Source: Roseomonas fluvialis (GTDB lineage: Bacteria > Pseudomonadota > Alphaproteobacteria > Acetobacterales > Acetobacteraceae). Taken from it: DNA of 64,000 nucleotides. The position numbers and the translations under genes are program-made. The stretch lies in NCBI RefSeq assembly GCF_022846615.1, contig NZ_AP025637.1:2381001-2445000 (forward strand), read 5' to 3'. This document shows, piece after piece, positions 51,852-59,530 of the stretch. A model generated the notes under the pieces. The model was not told the origin of the DNA, made no database searches, and saw only the letters and a program-made list of their open reading frames with translations. How positions within the stretch are numbered: position 1 is the stretch's first letter; the number at the start of each line of letters is the position of its first letter.

Positions 51852-52640
51852 ATGGACGGCATCCACCCGCCCGGACGCACCGCGCGCGGCCTCGCCTGGG
51901 CCACGGCGCTCTACCTGGTGCTGCCGATCCTCATCGTGCTGCCGGTGGCACTGACCGACCAGCGCTTCCTGTCGCTGCCGCAGGACGGCATTTCCTTCCG
52001 GCATTTTGCGACGGTGCTGACCTCGCCGGAATGGCTCGGGTCGATCTGGCAGTCCTTCGTGATCGCGGTCTTTGCGACGGTGCTGTCCGTCGTGGCCGGC
52101 ACGCTTTGCGCCATCGGCTGCTGGCGGATCTCCCGCCGCGCAACGGAACTCGTGCGCGTGCTGATGCTGCTGCCGCTGATCATCCCGTCCATCGTCTATG
52201 CCATCGGGCTGTATCGCTATTTCGGCCCGCTCGGGTTGCTCGACCGCTTCGCCGGCGTGGTGATCGCGCACGGCGTCACCGGCATTCCCTATGTGGTCAT
52301 CACCGTCTCGACGGCGCTCGCCGCCTTCGATCCACGCCTCGAACAGGCGGCCCGCGGCATGGGGGCGTCGCTGGCGCAGACGCTGCGCTGGGTGATCCTG
52401 CCGCGCATCGCGCCGGGCATCTTCTCCGGCGCCATCTTTGCCTTCATCCATTCCTGGGACGAGCTGGTGATGGTGCTCTTCATCGCCTCGCGCGACGTGT
52501 TCACGCTGCCGCGCCGCATCTGGGATGGCATCAACGAAAACCTCGACCCCGCGATGGCCGCGGTCGCGGTGCTGCTCGTGCTGTTCACAACGCTGCTGCT
52601 GATGCTGGACCTGGCGCTGCGGCGCCGCCGCGACAGCTAG
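51852..52640 (+). CDS. potC: ABC transporter permease, PotC type
   Basis: A 262-residue membrane protein with six hydrophobic segments and the EAA loop QAARGMGASLAQTLRWVILP. It is the last gene of the Pot-type operon. Its end is followed by repeat copy B and the convergent lpxB gene. Confidence 0.9.
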   Translation: MDGIHPPGRTARGLAWATALYLVLPILIVLPVALTDQRFLSLPQDGISFRHFATVLTSPEWLGSIWQSFVIAVFATVLSVVAGTLCAIGCWRISRRATELVRVLMLLPLIIPSIVYAIGLYRYFGPLGLLDRFAGVVIAHGVTGIPYVVITVSTALAAFDPRLEQAARGMGASLAQTLRWVILPRIAPGIFSGAIFAFIHSWDELVMVLFIASRDVFTLPRRIWDGINENLDPAMAAVAVLLVLFTTLLLMLDLALRRRRDS

Positions 52641-52694
52641 CGACGTGCCCGCCTGCGGCAACGCCGCGAACCCCGTGTATGCGCGAACATCCGC

Positions 52695-52734
52695 ACCAGA
52701 TCGGATGAATCCATCTGGTCGGGGGGCGGCTCTA
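52695..52734. repeat. Palindromic intergenic repeat, copy B
   Basis: Positions 52695-52719 form a near-perfect 25-base palindrome (ACCAGAT ... ATCTGGT around GGATGAATCC, with one bulged C). It is followed by CGGCTCTA at 52727-52734, the reverse complement of the TAGAGCCG end seen in copy A. On the minus strand the lpxB stop codon TAG is 52732-52734, so it is supplied by the element. Confidence 0.7.
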
Positions 52735-53883
52735 CCCGAGCGTCCCCAGCACGGCCTCCGCCGCTGCGACCGAGGGCAGCCCCTCCGGCGCGCGCAGCTT
52801 CGCCAGCGCCTCGGCAAAGCCCGCGCGCTGCATCGCCGCGGCTTGCGGGTCCAGCATCGGGCGCAGCAGCGCCTCGGCCAGTGCCTCGGGCGTGCAGTCG
52901 TCCTGGATGCGTTCCGGCACCACCTCGCGCTCCGCCAGCAGGTTCACGAGCGACGCATGCGGCACCTTTACCAGCCGTCGCACGATCGCCGCCGTGATGG
53001 GGTTCACGCGATACGCCACGACATGCGGAATGCCCGCCACCGCCATCTCGAGCGACGAGGTGCCGGACTTGATCAATCCGGCCCCGCCCGATTGCGCGAC
53101 GGCGGCGAAGGCGTCGTGCTTGTCGGCCAGCCCATCCACAAGGATCGGCGCGCCGGGCCAGTCGGCGACGCCGGCACGTACCGCATCGGCTACGATCGGC
53201 CCCACCGCCACCACCGGGCGCAGCCCCGGCATGCGCTGGGCGGCCAAGTGCAACCCGGCGCCGAATACCGGCAGCAGGCGGCTCACCTCCATGCGCCGGC
53301 TGCCGGGCATCACGATGACGGGGCGGTCGCCCTCGGCCAGCGCGTGCCGCGCGCGGAAGGCCGCGGCGTCGCCCGCATCCGCGCCGCTCTCCAGCACCGG
53401 ATGGCCCACGAAGGTCACGGGAATGCCGGCGGCCTCGAAGAAGATCGGCTCGAAGGGCAATAGGCACAGGATACGGTCCACCTTGCGCTTCAGCTTGAAC
53501 ACGCGCCCCGGCCGCCAGGCCCAGACCTGCGGCGCGACGTAGTGCACCACCGGCTGGCCGAAGGGCCGCACCATCTCCGCCAGGCGCAGCGTGAAGCCAG
53601 GGCTGTCGATGGTCACCACCACCGCCGGACGACGCGTCGCGATATCGGCCGCCGCATCGGCCAGCAGGCGCTTCAGCCGGAAGATCTTGGGCAGCACTTC
53701 CAGCAGCCCCATCAGCGCCAATTCGCGATAGTCGAACAGGCTCGCCACGCCCTGCTCGGCCATGCGCGGGCCGCCGATGCCGGCGAAATCCAGGTCCGGC
53801 CGCTTCGCCCGCAGGGCCGCGACCAGCCGCGCTCCCAGCACGTCGCCCGAGGCCTCGCCGGCCACGATATAGACCAGCGTCAT
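52732..53883 (-). CDS. lpxB: Lipid-A-disaccharide synthase LpxB
   Basis: A 383-residue enzyme starting MTLVYIVAGEASGDVLGARL at 53883; the frame open upstream is not homologous. GEASGD, FDYRELALMGLLEVLP, TIDSPGFTLRLAE and YVAPQVWAWRPGR are LpxB markers, with SGTSSLEMAVAGIPHVVAYR near 280. It joins UDP-diacylglucosamine to lipid X in the cytosolic face of the inner membrane. Its stop codon lies in repeat copy B. It overlaps the nitrilase-fold gene upstream by 4 bases, unlike the lpxA-lpxI-lpxB order common in related bacteria. Confidence 0.95.
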   Translation of the reverse strand: MTLVYIVAGEASGDVLGARLVAALRAKRPDLDFAGIGGPRMAEQGVASLFDYRELALMGLLEVLPKIFRLKRLLADAAADIATRRPAVVVTIDSPGFTLRLAEMVRPFGQPVVHYVAPQVWAWRPGRVFKLKRKVDRILCLLPFEPIFFEAAGIPVTFVGHPVLESGADAGDAAAFRARHALAEGDRPVIVMPGSRRMEVSRLLPVFGAGLHLAAQRMPGLRPVVAVGPIVADAVRAGVADWPGAPILVDGLADKHDAFAAVAQSGGAGLIKSGTSSLEMAVAGIPHVVAYRVNPITAAIVRRLVKVPHASLVNLLAEREVVPERIQDDCTPEALAEALLRPMLDPQAAAMQRAGFAEALAKLRAPEGLPSVAAAEAVLGTLG

Positions 53884-54767
53884 GTGAAGACCGCCGGCAC
53901 CGGCCGTGCGAAGGGCATGCGCGGCCAGTCGCGATGGTTGCGCACCTGGCCATCCTCGCGCACGCGACCGATCCGCGCGGGGTCGAGCTCGCAGAACACC
54001 CATTGCTCGATATCGGGCGTGCCCCGTGCCAGCACGCCATCCTCGGGAAAGCCGCGATCGACCGGCCCGAAGACCGCCGCATGGCCGCGGTTCACGTCCA
54101 GCGCCGCCGACCACGGTGCGTCGCCGACCGTCGGCGTGATTGCGACGTAGCACTGGTTCTCCATCGCCCGTGCGGCCGCGCCGATCGCGACGCGATTGAA
54201 GCCATGCGGCGTGTCGGTGCAGGACGGGGCGAGCACCAGCCAGGCGCCGGCCTCGACCTGCACGCGCACATGCTTGGGGAATTCCACGTCGTAGCAGATG
54301 GAAATGCCGATCCGCCCCCAGGGCGTGTCGAACACGCAGGGATCGGCGCCGCGCGAAACGCCCCAGCGCTCGGCCTCGAAGCGCGTCATGGCGCGCTTGT
54401 CCTGGAAGGCCAGGCGGCCATCCGGGGAGATCAGCGGCGCGCGGTTGATCACCGCGCCATCCTCGCGCCGCATCGGCAGGCTCCCTGGCAGCAGCCAAAT
54501 GCCGGCGCGCATCGCCGCCGCGCGCATCGCCGCCAGGATGTCAGGCGCGGCGGCGACCATGGCGGCCAGTTCGCCCGCCTCGTCGGCGCCATCCGCGCCG
54601 GCCAGCGTGGTGCCGAGTTCCACGCAGGCATATTCCGGCAGCACCAGCAGGTCGGCCCCGGCGCGCCCGGCCTCGATCCGCGCCTCCAGCGCGCGCGCGA
54701 ATGCCGCGACGGATGCGGGCCGCCCCACACCGTATTGCAGCAGCCCCAGGCGCAGCGGCGCGCTCAC
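53880..54767 (-). CDS. Carbon-nitrogen hydrolase (nitrilase superfamily)
   Basis: A 295-residue hydrolase with a GTG start overlapping the GNAT stop, and its own stop overlapping the lpxB start. The E-K-C triad is E45 (LLVLPEYACVE), K124 (AFQDKRAM) and C158 (ISICYDVEF). It would hydrolyse an amide or nitrile, as in omega-amidase or N-carbamoylputrescine amidase branches; which branch is unclear. It may share a transcript with lpxB and the GNAT gene. Confidence 0.88.
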   Translation of the reverse strand: MSAPLRLGLLQYGVGRPASVAAFARALEARIEAGRAGADLLVLPEYACVELGTTLAGADGADEAGELAAMVAAAPDILAAMRAAAMRAGIWLLPGSLPMRREDGAVINRAPLISPDGRLAFQDKRAMTRFEAERWGVSRGADPCVFDTPWGRIGISICYDVEFPKHVRVQVEAGAWLVLAPSCTDTPHGFNRVAIGAAARAMENQCYVAITPTVGDAPWSAALDVNRGHAAVFGPVDRGFPEDGVLARGTPDIEQWVFCELDPARIGRVREDGQVRNHRDWPRMPFARPVPAVFT

Positions 54768-55360
54768 AGCGGGTCCTTCACCCAGAAGCCGAGCGTATGC
54801 GGCGTTTCGCGATCGTCGCCGACTTCCTTCCAGTCGAACACGACGGAGATGTCGGCGCGGCGCCGGTAACCGCGCTTGCCCCAGAAGGCATCCAGCGGCA
54901 CGTAGCCTGGCGGCTTGCGCGGGTCGTTCGCGTTGCGCACCACCGCGCAGAAGGCAGTGGCCTCGAGGCCCAGCGATCGGGCATGCGCCTCGCGTTCGGC
55001 AAAGAAGCGCACGCCCGCACCCTGGCCGCGAAATGCACGCAGCAGCACGCTCTCGCCGAAATAGCAGAAGCGCGTGGGGTCGATGCCGCGCCCGCTGAAC
55101 GCCGCCTGCACGCGCGGCGCCGATTCACGCATCGGCTGGCAGGTGGCGCAGCCCACCGCGCGATCGCCCTCGATCGCCGCGACGACCGCGGCGCCCGGGC
55201 TCGCGGCATAGGCCGCGAGGTAGCCTTCCTCGTAGCCGGCCTCGCCGGCATAGAGGTACGGCCAGTCGCGAAACACCGCGATGCGCAGCCCCGCCAGGCG
55301 CGGCAGCCAGGCACGCAGCGCGTCGCCCTGCAGGGTCTCGAAGCGCAATCCGTCAGCCAT
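54764..55360 (-). CDS. GNAT-family N-acetyltransferase
   Basis: A 198-residue protein; I use ATG 55360 (MADGLRFETLQGDALRAW), with ATG 55372 (MHRAMADG) as alternative. The GNAT acetyl-CoA loop is FRGQGAGVRFFAEREAHARS near 130-150, flanked by YFGESVLLRAF. It acetylates an unknown amine. It starts the three-gene minus-strand unit GNAT, nitrilase-fold, lpxB. Confidence 0.85.
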   Translation of the reverse strand: MADGLRFETLQGDALRAWLPRLAGLRIAVFRDWPYLYAGEAGYEEGYLAAYAASPGAAVVAAIEGDRAVGCATCQPMRESAPRVQAAFSGRGIDPTRFCYFGESVLLRAFRGQGAGVRFFAEREAHARSLGLEATAFCAVVRNANDPRKPPGYVPLDAFWGKRGYRRRADISVVFDWKEVGDDRETPHTLGFWVKDPL

Positions 55361-55405
55361 GGCGCGATGCATACGGGGCCGCGCCCCGGGCGGGAAGGGG
55401 GCCTG

Positions 55406-56374
55406 CTACCGGTCGCGCACCAGGCGGAAGCCGGCGAAGGAAAAGCGGTCGGTCGCCCCGCCGCGCACCCGGTTGCCGGCGCGCACATACCAGGGCAGGT
55501 GGCTCCAGGACCCGCCGCGCATCGCGCGCGTCGAGCAATCCCCGGTCAGCCGCGCCGTGCCGTTCGCCGGCTGGCCCTCCAGCGACGGGTTCAAGCAGTC
55601 CTGCGCCCATTGCCAGACATTGCCGAGCATGTCGTAGAGCCCGAAGGCGTTCGGCCGGAAACTGCCGCCCGGCGCGGTGTAGACGAAGTTGTCGGTGCAG
55701 CGGAAGGTGAAGGCCGGACGGCGGTCCAGGTTCAGCGCGCTGGCCAGGGTCAGGTCCGCGACATTGCCGAACTGGCAGGCGATGGTGTTGCTGTCGCCCC
55801 AGAAGCGCGCGCTGCTGGTGCCCGCGCGTGCGGCGAATTCCCATTCGGCCTCGCTGGGCAGGCGGTAGCGCCGGCCCGCCTTGCGCGACAGCCAGGCGGC
55901 GTAGTTGTTCGCGTCCTCCCAGGTGACGCACACCACCGGGTGATCGTCGGTCTGCGGGAAGCCCGGGTCGCGCCAGGACAGCCCGGGCTGCTCCAGGTAT
56001 TCGTAGGAGGCGCCGTTGTTCACGAAGGTCCAGCAGCCGGTGCCGGGCTCGAAGCCGGTCTCGGCGACATAGGCGGCAAATTCCCCGCGCGAGATGGCGC
56101 GCGCCCCCATCGCGAGGCCCGGCGCGATCACCACGCGCATCTGCGGCGAGGACCGCCCGCGCACATCGGCCGGGACGCCCTCGCGCTCCTCCTCGATGGC
56201 CGGCACGCCCATGCTGAAGGTCCCGCCGGGCAGCATGACCATCTCGGGGCAATCCGGGCAGTCGCGGAACGGTGTGCGTGAGGCCGGCTGCGCCATCGCC
56301 GGCGCCGCCGCCAGCGTGACCACGAAGACACCCGCGAGAACAGACAATGCGCGGGTGACCTTTGCTGCGTGCAT
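55406..56374 (-). CDS. Formylglycine-generating-enzyme-fold (SUMF1/PvdO) protein, secreted
   Basis: A 322-residue protein with signal MHAAKVTRALSVLAGVFVV and an N-terminal CPDCPEMVMLPGGTFSMG, the common opening of this fold. It has YRLPSEAEWEFAARAGT, NAFGLYDMLGNVWQWAQDC and the ending MRGGSWSHLPWYVRAGNRVR then FAGFRL. The two active-site cysteines of true formylglycine enzymes are absent in that ending (His and Val instead), so sulfatase activation is unlikely. It probably binds another cofactor or ligand in the periplasm. It lies downstream of cobW on the same strand, 65 bases on. Confidence 0.85.
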   Translation of the reverse strand: MHAAKVTRALSVLAGVFVVTLAAAPAMAQPASRTPFRDCPDCPEMVMLPGGTFSMGVPAIEEEREGVPADVRGRSSPQMRVVIAPGLAMGARAISRGEFAAYVAETGFEPGTGCWTFVNNGASYEYLEQPGLSWRDPGFPQTDDHPVVCVTWEDANNYAAWLSRKAGRRYRLPSEAEWEFAARAGTSSARFWGDSNTIACQFGNVADLTLASALNLDRRPAFTFRCTDNFVYTAPGGSFRPNAFGLYDMLGNVWQWAQDCLNPSLEGQPANGTARLTGDCSTRAMRGGSWSHLPWYVRAGNRVRGGATDRFSFAGFRLVRDR

Positions 56375-56439
56375 CCAAACCTCCCGAGAGTTCGCGCAGC
56401 CTATCGCAGCGCGGCTTCAAAATGGTAGCCACGCAATCG

Positions 56440-57432
56440 TCACCGAACCTCCATGATCGTTTTTTCATCGGTTGCGGCGATGAAGGCGGACAGGCCCTGT
56501 TCCACCACCTCCCGCGGCAGGTTGCGCAGCACGAAGACCAGCCGTGACTTGCGGTCGTGGCCCTGGGGCCAGGCTGCCAGCATGGCGGGTGGATGGAACA
56601 CGTGCTGCACGCCATGCACGACCACGGGGCTGTCCTCACCCGCGATGTTCAGCAGCCCCTTGACCCGCAGCAGGCTCTCGCCGCGCGTCAGCGCCAGCAT
56701 CCCGAGCCAAGCCGAAACGCCCTGCCAGGGCAGCGGCGCATCGAAGGTCAGCGTGAAGGACTCGATCGACCGGTCATGCCGGCCTGCCTGCGGCGCGGGC
56801 TGTGCCGCAACCGCCACTGCGCGGCCGCCGGCCGAGATGTTCGCGGCGTCCAGCAGTGCTGCGGCCGGCACGCTCGCGGCCTCGAACAGCGGTGCGCCGG
56901 GGTTCAATGCCCGCAGCCGCGCCGTCAGCGCTGCCGCGACGCCGGGTGCGGCGATGTCAGTCTTGGTCAGCACCAGCCAGTCGGCGACCGCGACCTGCGC
57001 CATCGCCTCGCTCTGCGCATCGAGCGTCGCGGCACCCGCCACCGCGTCCACCAGCGTCGCCACGCCATCAAGCGCGAAGCCGCGCAGCACGCGCCGGTCG
57101 GTCATCAGCGTCTGCAGGATCGGCGCGGGGTCGGCCAGGCCGGTGGTCTCGATCACCACGCGCCGCACCGGCGTGCCCGCCGCGATCCGTGCCGCGAGAT
57201 CCTCGAGCGCGCGCACCAGGTCGCCGCGCACCATACAGCACAGGCAGCCGCCTTCGAGCAGCGCGACCTCCTCGGTCAGGCGCTCCACCAGCAGGTGGTC
57301 GATGCCGATCTCGCCGAATTCGTTCACCAGCACCGCGGCCCCGGCGAAGTCCGGCGTGCGCAGCAGCCGGTTCAGCAGCGTCGTCTTGCCCGCCCCCAAG
57401 AAGCCGGTCAGCACCGTGACCGGAACCCTCAT
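56440..57432 (-). CDS. CobW/COG0523-family GTP-binding metal chaperone
   Basis: A 330-residue GTPase starting MRVPVTVLTGFLGAGKTTL at 57432; the frame open to 58530 is a shadow. Walker A is GFLGAGKT, the family metal motif is GGCLCC (C63, C65, C66), and the base motif is LTKTD. The C-terminal domain runs from about 215. COG0523 proteins insert metals; its gene overlaps hisI by 4 bases and the pair is divergent from zur, so zinc delivery is the best inference. Confidence 0.9.
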   Translation of the reverse strand: MRVPVTVLTGFLGAGKTTLLNRLLRTPDFAGAAVLVNEFGEIGIDHLLVERLTEEVALLEGGCLCCMVRGDLVRALEDLAARIAAGTPVRRVVIETTGLADPAPILQTLMTDRRVLRGFALDGVATLVDAVAGAATLDAQSEAMAQVAVADWLVLTKTDIAAPGVAAALTARLRALNPGAPLFEAASVPAAALLDAANISAGGRAVAVAAQPAPQAGRHDRSIESFTLTFDAPLPWQGVSAWLGMLALTRGESLLRVKGLLNIAGEDSPVVVHGVQHVFHPPAMLAAWPQGHDRKSRLVFVLRNLPREVVEQGLSAFIAATDEKTIMEVR

Positions 57433-57830
57433 GCGCCGTAGAGCGCTTTCGGATCCACCAGCGGCTGGCTGATCTCGACCAGCGCGTCGTCGCGCAGCGC
57501 CTGGAAGAAGCAGTTGCGCCGACCCGTGTGGCAGGCGACCCCGGTCTGGTCCACCAGCGCCAGCAGCGTATCGCCGTCGCAATCGATCCTGAGGTCGACC
57601 AGGCGCTGCACCTGGCCCGAGCTCTCGCCCTTGCGCCACAGCGCGCCCCGCGACCGCGACCAGTAGCAGACGCGCCCGGTGGCGAGTGTCTCGGCCACCG
57701 CCTCGGCGTTCATCCAGGCCATCATCAGCACCTCGCCGGTATCGTGCTGTTGTGCGATGCAGGGCACGAGGCCGGCGGCATCGAAGCGGAGCGCGGCAAG
57801 GAAGCGGGCGGTGGCGTCGGTCGTTGTCAT
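57429..57830 (-). CDS. hisI: Phosphoribosyl-AMP cyclohydrolase HisI
   Basis: A 133-residue enzyme starting MTTTDATARFLAALRFDAAG at 57830; ATG 57845 would add five residues. It opens the adenine ring of phosphoribosyl-AMP in histidine synthesis. Zinc ligands C84, C100 and C107 are all present (DCDGD, ACHTG, RNCF), with magnesium-binding D83, D85 and D87. So it is the normal zinc type, not a zinc-independent variant. It is coupled to cobW and divergent from zur, unlike the usual his operon. YWSRSRGALWRKGESSG is the family signature. Confidence 0.95.
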   Translation of the reverse strand: MTTTDATARFLAALRFDAAGLVPCIAQQHDTGEVLMMAWMNAEAVAETLATGRVCYWSRSRGALWRKGESSGQVQRLVDLRIDCDGDTLLALVDQTGVACHTGRRNCFFQALRDDALVEISQPLVDPKALYGA

Positions 57831-57838
57831 CGCCAGAT

Positions 57839-57851
57839 GATACAATATACC
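57839..57851. promoter_or_regulatory. Candidate Zur operator between hisI-cobW and zur
   Basis: GATACAATATACC (reverse GGTATATTGTATC) is an imperfect 13-bp palindrome (8 of 12 paired positions symmetric, mismatches all transitions). It is AT-rich within very GC-rich DNA and lies in the 46-base gap between the hisI start (57830) and the zur start (57877). Zur sites in alphaproteobacteria are AT-rich palindromes, so autoregulation and control of hisI-cobW is plausible. Confidence 0.45.
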
Positions 57852-57876
57852 CGGGACCCGAGGCGAGGATCACACC

Positions 57877-58344
57877 ATGCCGGATGCTGCGGCACGCGAA
57901 CGCGCCCTGAAGGAAGCCGAGCAGGCCTGCCTGCGCCGCGGCGCGCAACTGACCCCGCTGCGCCGCCAGGTGCTCGACCTCGTGCTGCAGTCGGAGGCCC
58001 CGGTCGGCGCCTATGCTCTGCTCGACCGGCTCAAGGCGGACCGCCCGGGGGCGGCGCCGCCCACGGTATATCGCGCGCTGGATTTCCTGCTGGAGCACGG
58101 CCTGATCCACAAGGTCGAGCGGCTGAACGCGTTCATCGGCTGCGCCGACGCGGGGCACGGCCATGCGCACGATCACGGCCACCCGCATCAGTTCCTGATC
58201 TGCGGCACCTGCGGTGCGACCGCCGAGATCGCCGACCACGCCGTCTCGCACGCCATCGAATCGGCGGCGCGGCGGGCCGGCTTCGTGCTGGCGGTCGCGA
58301 CGGTGGAAATCGAGGGCAAATGCGCGCGCTGCGCCGCCGCCTGA
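57877..58344 (+). CDS. zur: Fur-family zinc uptake regulator Zur
   Basis: A 155-residue repressor with a winged-helix N-terminus (RRGAQLTPLRRQVLDLVLQS, PPTVYRALDFLLEHGLIHKVE). The metal domain has a His-rich stretch near 93-105 (GHGHAHDHGHPHQF), and the structural zinc cysteines C109, C112, C149, C152 (CGTC, CARC). The EHGLIHKVERLNAFIGC segment is typical of Zur rather than Fur or Mur. It probably represses the divergent hisI-cobW genes when zinc is sufficient. Confidence 0.9.
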   Translation: MPDAAARERALKEAEQACLRRGAQLTPLRRQVLDLVLQSEAPVGAYALLDRLKADRPGAAPPTVYRALDFLLEHGLIHKVERLNAFIGCADAGHGHAHDHGHPHQFLICGTCGATAEIADHAVSHAIESAARRAGFVLAVATVEIEGKCARCAAA

Positions 58345-58645
58345 ATTGGCCCTGCGTCCCAGCACCGTAGCGCCTGTCGCAGTGGCGTGCCGCGGTGGCG
58401 GTCCGCCCTTCCCCGCGGCGGGGCGGCGCGGTTTGCTCATGCGCCGCAGGGCCATTCCCGCGCGGCGGCGAAACACACTACTGTCGAGCCCGCGACGTCC
58501 GCTGCACCAGGCAGCGAACACGCAGGCCACCAGGGACTACCGCTCGTGGCGCGAGAACGAAGGCCGCAGCGCTTTCGCACTCGGGACACGGGACTCACGT
58601 CAGAGCCGCGCCATCGCGACGCGGCGCAGGAGGAAAAAGGCCGTC
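58345..58645. other. 301-base region with no credible gene
   Basis: The frame of the next gene stays open through most of this gap, but the leader is Arg-rich and has no homology-like pattern, and the best ribosome site (AGGAGG) is just before 58646. I see no tRNA, riboswitch or clear promoter. It is likely the zur 3' end plus the promoter of the following cassette. Confidence 0.5.
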
Positions 58646-59062
58646 ATGATCTTCCGATCCATCATCCCCGCCATTGCGCTGGCCGTGGCCTGCGCCGCCG
58701 CTCCGGCCATGGCACAGACCACGCCGGCGGCGGCGCCCGCCTTCACCACGGCGGACCTCGCACGCGCCTGCGGCCCGGCGGCGAATGATGCCAATGCGCC
58801 GGCCTCGCGCGCGGCCTGCTACGCCACGCTGGTCGCGATCGGCCAGACGCACGCGATCTACACCACGGGCCGCGACGCTGCGCGCCCGGTCTTCTGCCTG
58901 CCCGACCCGTCGCCGGCGATCGAGACGGTCTCGGCGGCCTTTGTTTCCTGGGTTGCGGCGAACCAGCAATTTGCCGGCGTGCGCGCGGCCGAGGGCGTCC
59001 TGCGCTTCGCCGCCGCCAGCTACCCCTGCGCCGCCCCCGCAGCCCCCGCGCGCCGCCGTTGA
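58646..59062 (+). CDS. Secreted Rap1a/Tai-like four-cysteine protein, cassette copy 1
   Basis: A 138-residue protein starting at 58646 behind AGGAGG, with signal MIFRSIIPAIALAVACAAAP ending AMAQ. The mature domain has the pattern C, C, FCLPDP, YPC with helices between (FTTADLARACGP, YATLVAIGQTHAIYTTG, VFCLPDPSP, FAAASYPC). This matches the Rap1a/Tai small immunity-type fold. It is the first gene of a duplicated two-gene unit; a glycine-zipper lipoprotein follows 16 bases on. No T6SS toxin is nearby, so immunity is not implied. Confidence 0.75.
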   Translation: MIFRSIIPAIALAVACAAAPAMAQTTPAAAPAFTTADLARACGPAANDANAPASRAACYATLVAIGQTHAIYTTGRDAARPVFCLPDPSPAIETVSAAFVSWVAANQQFAGVRAAEGVLRFAAASYPCAAPAAPARRR

Positions 59063-59078
59063 GCCGAAGGAGAACGCC

Positions 59079-59309
59079 ATGACCACCATCAAGTCCCTTC
59101 GCCTCGTGGTGCTGCTCGCCGGCGGGATCGGCCTGACGGGCTGCGCCGGCATGTCGGACAGCCAGCGTGCCACCGCCACCGGTGCGGGCATCGGTGCGCT
59201 GGGCGGCGCCGCGATCGGCTCGCTGTCGGGCAATGCCGGCTGGGGCGCGCTGATCGGCGCCGGCGTCGGCGGCGTCAGCGGTTACGCGATCGACCGCGGC
59301 CGGCGCTGA
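59079..59309 (+). CDS. Glycine-zipper lipoprotein, cassette copy 1
   Basis: A 76-residue protein starting MTTIKSLRLVVLLAGGIG at 59079 behind AAGGAG. The lipobox is LTGC (C22). Residues 34-70 form a glycine zipper (TGAGIGALGGAAIGSLSG, GALIGAGVGGVSGY). It probably anchors in the outer membrane. It is homologous to the longer lipoprotein at 59962 and, more distantly, the 6.4-kb one. Confidence 0.75.
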   Translation: MTTIKSLRLVVLLAGGIGLTGCAGMSDSQRATATGAGIGALGGAAIGSLSGNAGWGALIGAGVGGVSGYAIDRGRR

Positions 59310-59321
59310 GCCAACGGCGCC

Positions 59322-59397
59322 GGGGCGGCCACGCGCCGCGTACCAGGCAAGGCGGTGCCCGCCGCCTAGCCACCGCCGGCGCGGTTGCGGCCGCCCC
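59322..59397. terminator. Nested hairpin between the two cassettes
   Basis: GGGGCGGCC (59322-59330) pairs with GGCCGCCCC (59389-59397), and inside it GGCGGTG (59351-59357) pairs with CACCGCC (59371-59377). Such a structure would separate the two cassette copies transcriptionally. Confidence 0.5.
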
Positions 59398-59530
59398 GCC
59401 GCTGCGCGCAGCGCCCACGCCTGCCTTGCGACTGCGCGGCGACGCGCCGATGCTCTCCATGGCGCTGGCGAGTCGGGACCGGACGTCGACACGGGCGTGC
59501 GACACGCCCGCGCATGAGGAGAGCCGCCGC

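Noticed and set aside
55406-56374. Sulfatase-maturing formylglycine-generating enzyme
   Set aside because: The two active-site cysteines are missing and no sulfatase gene is near.
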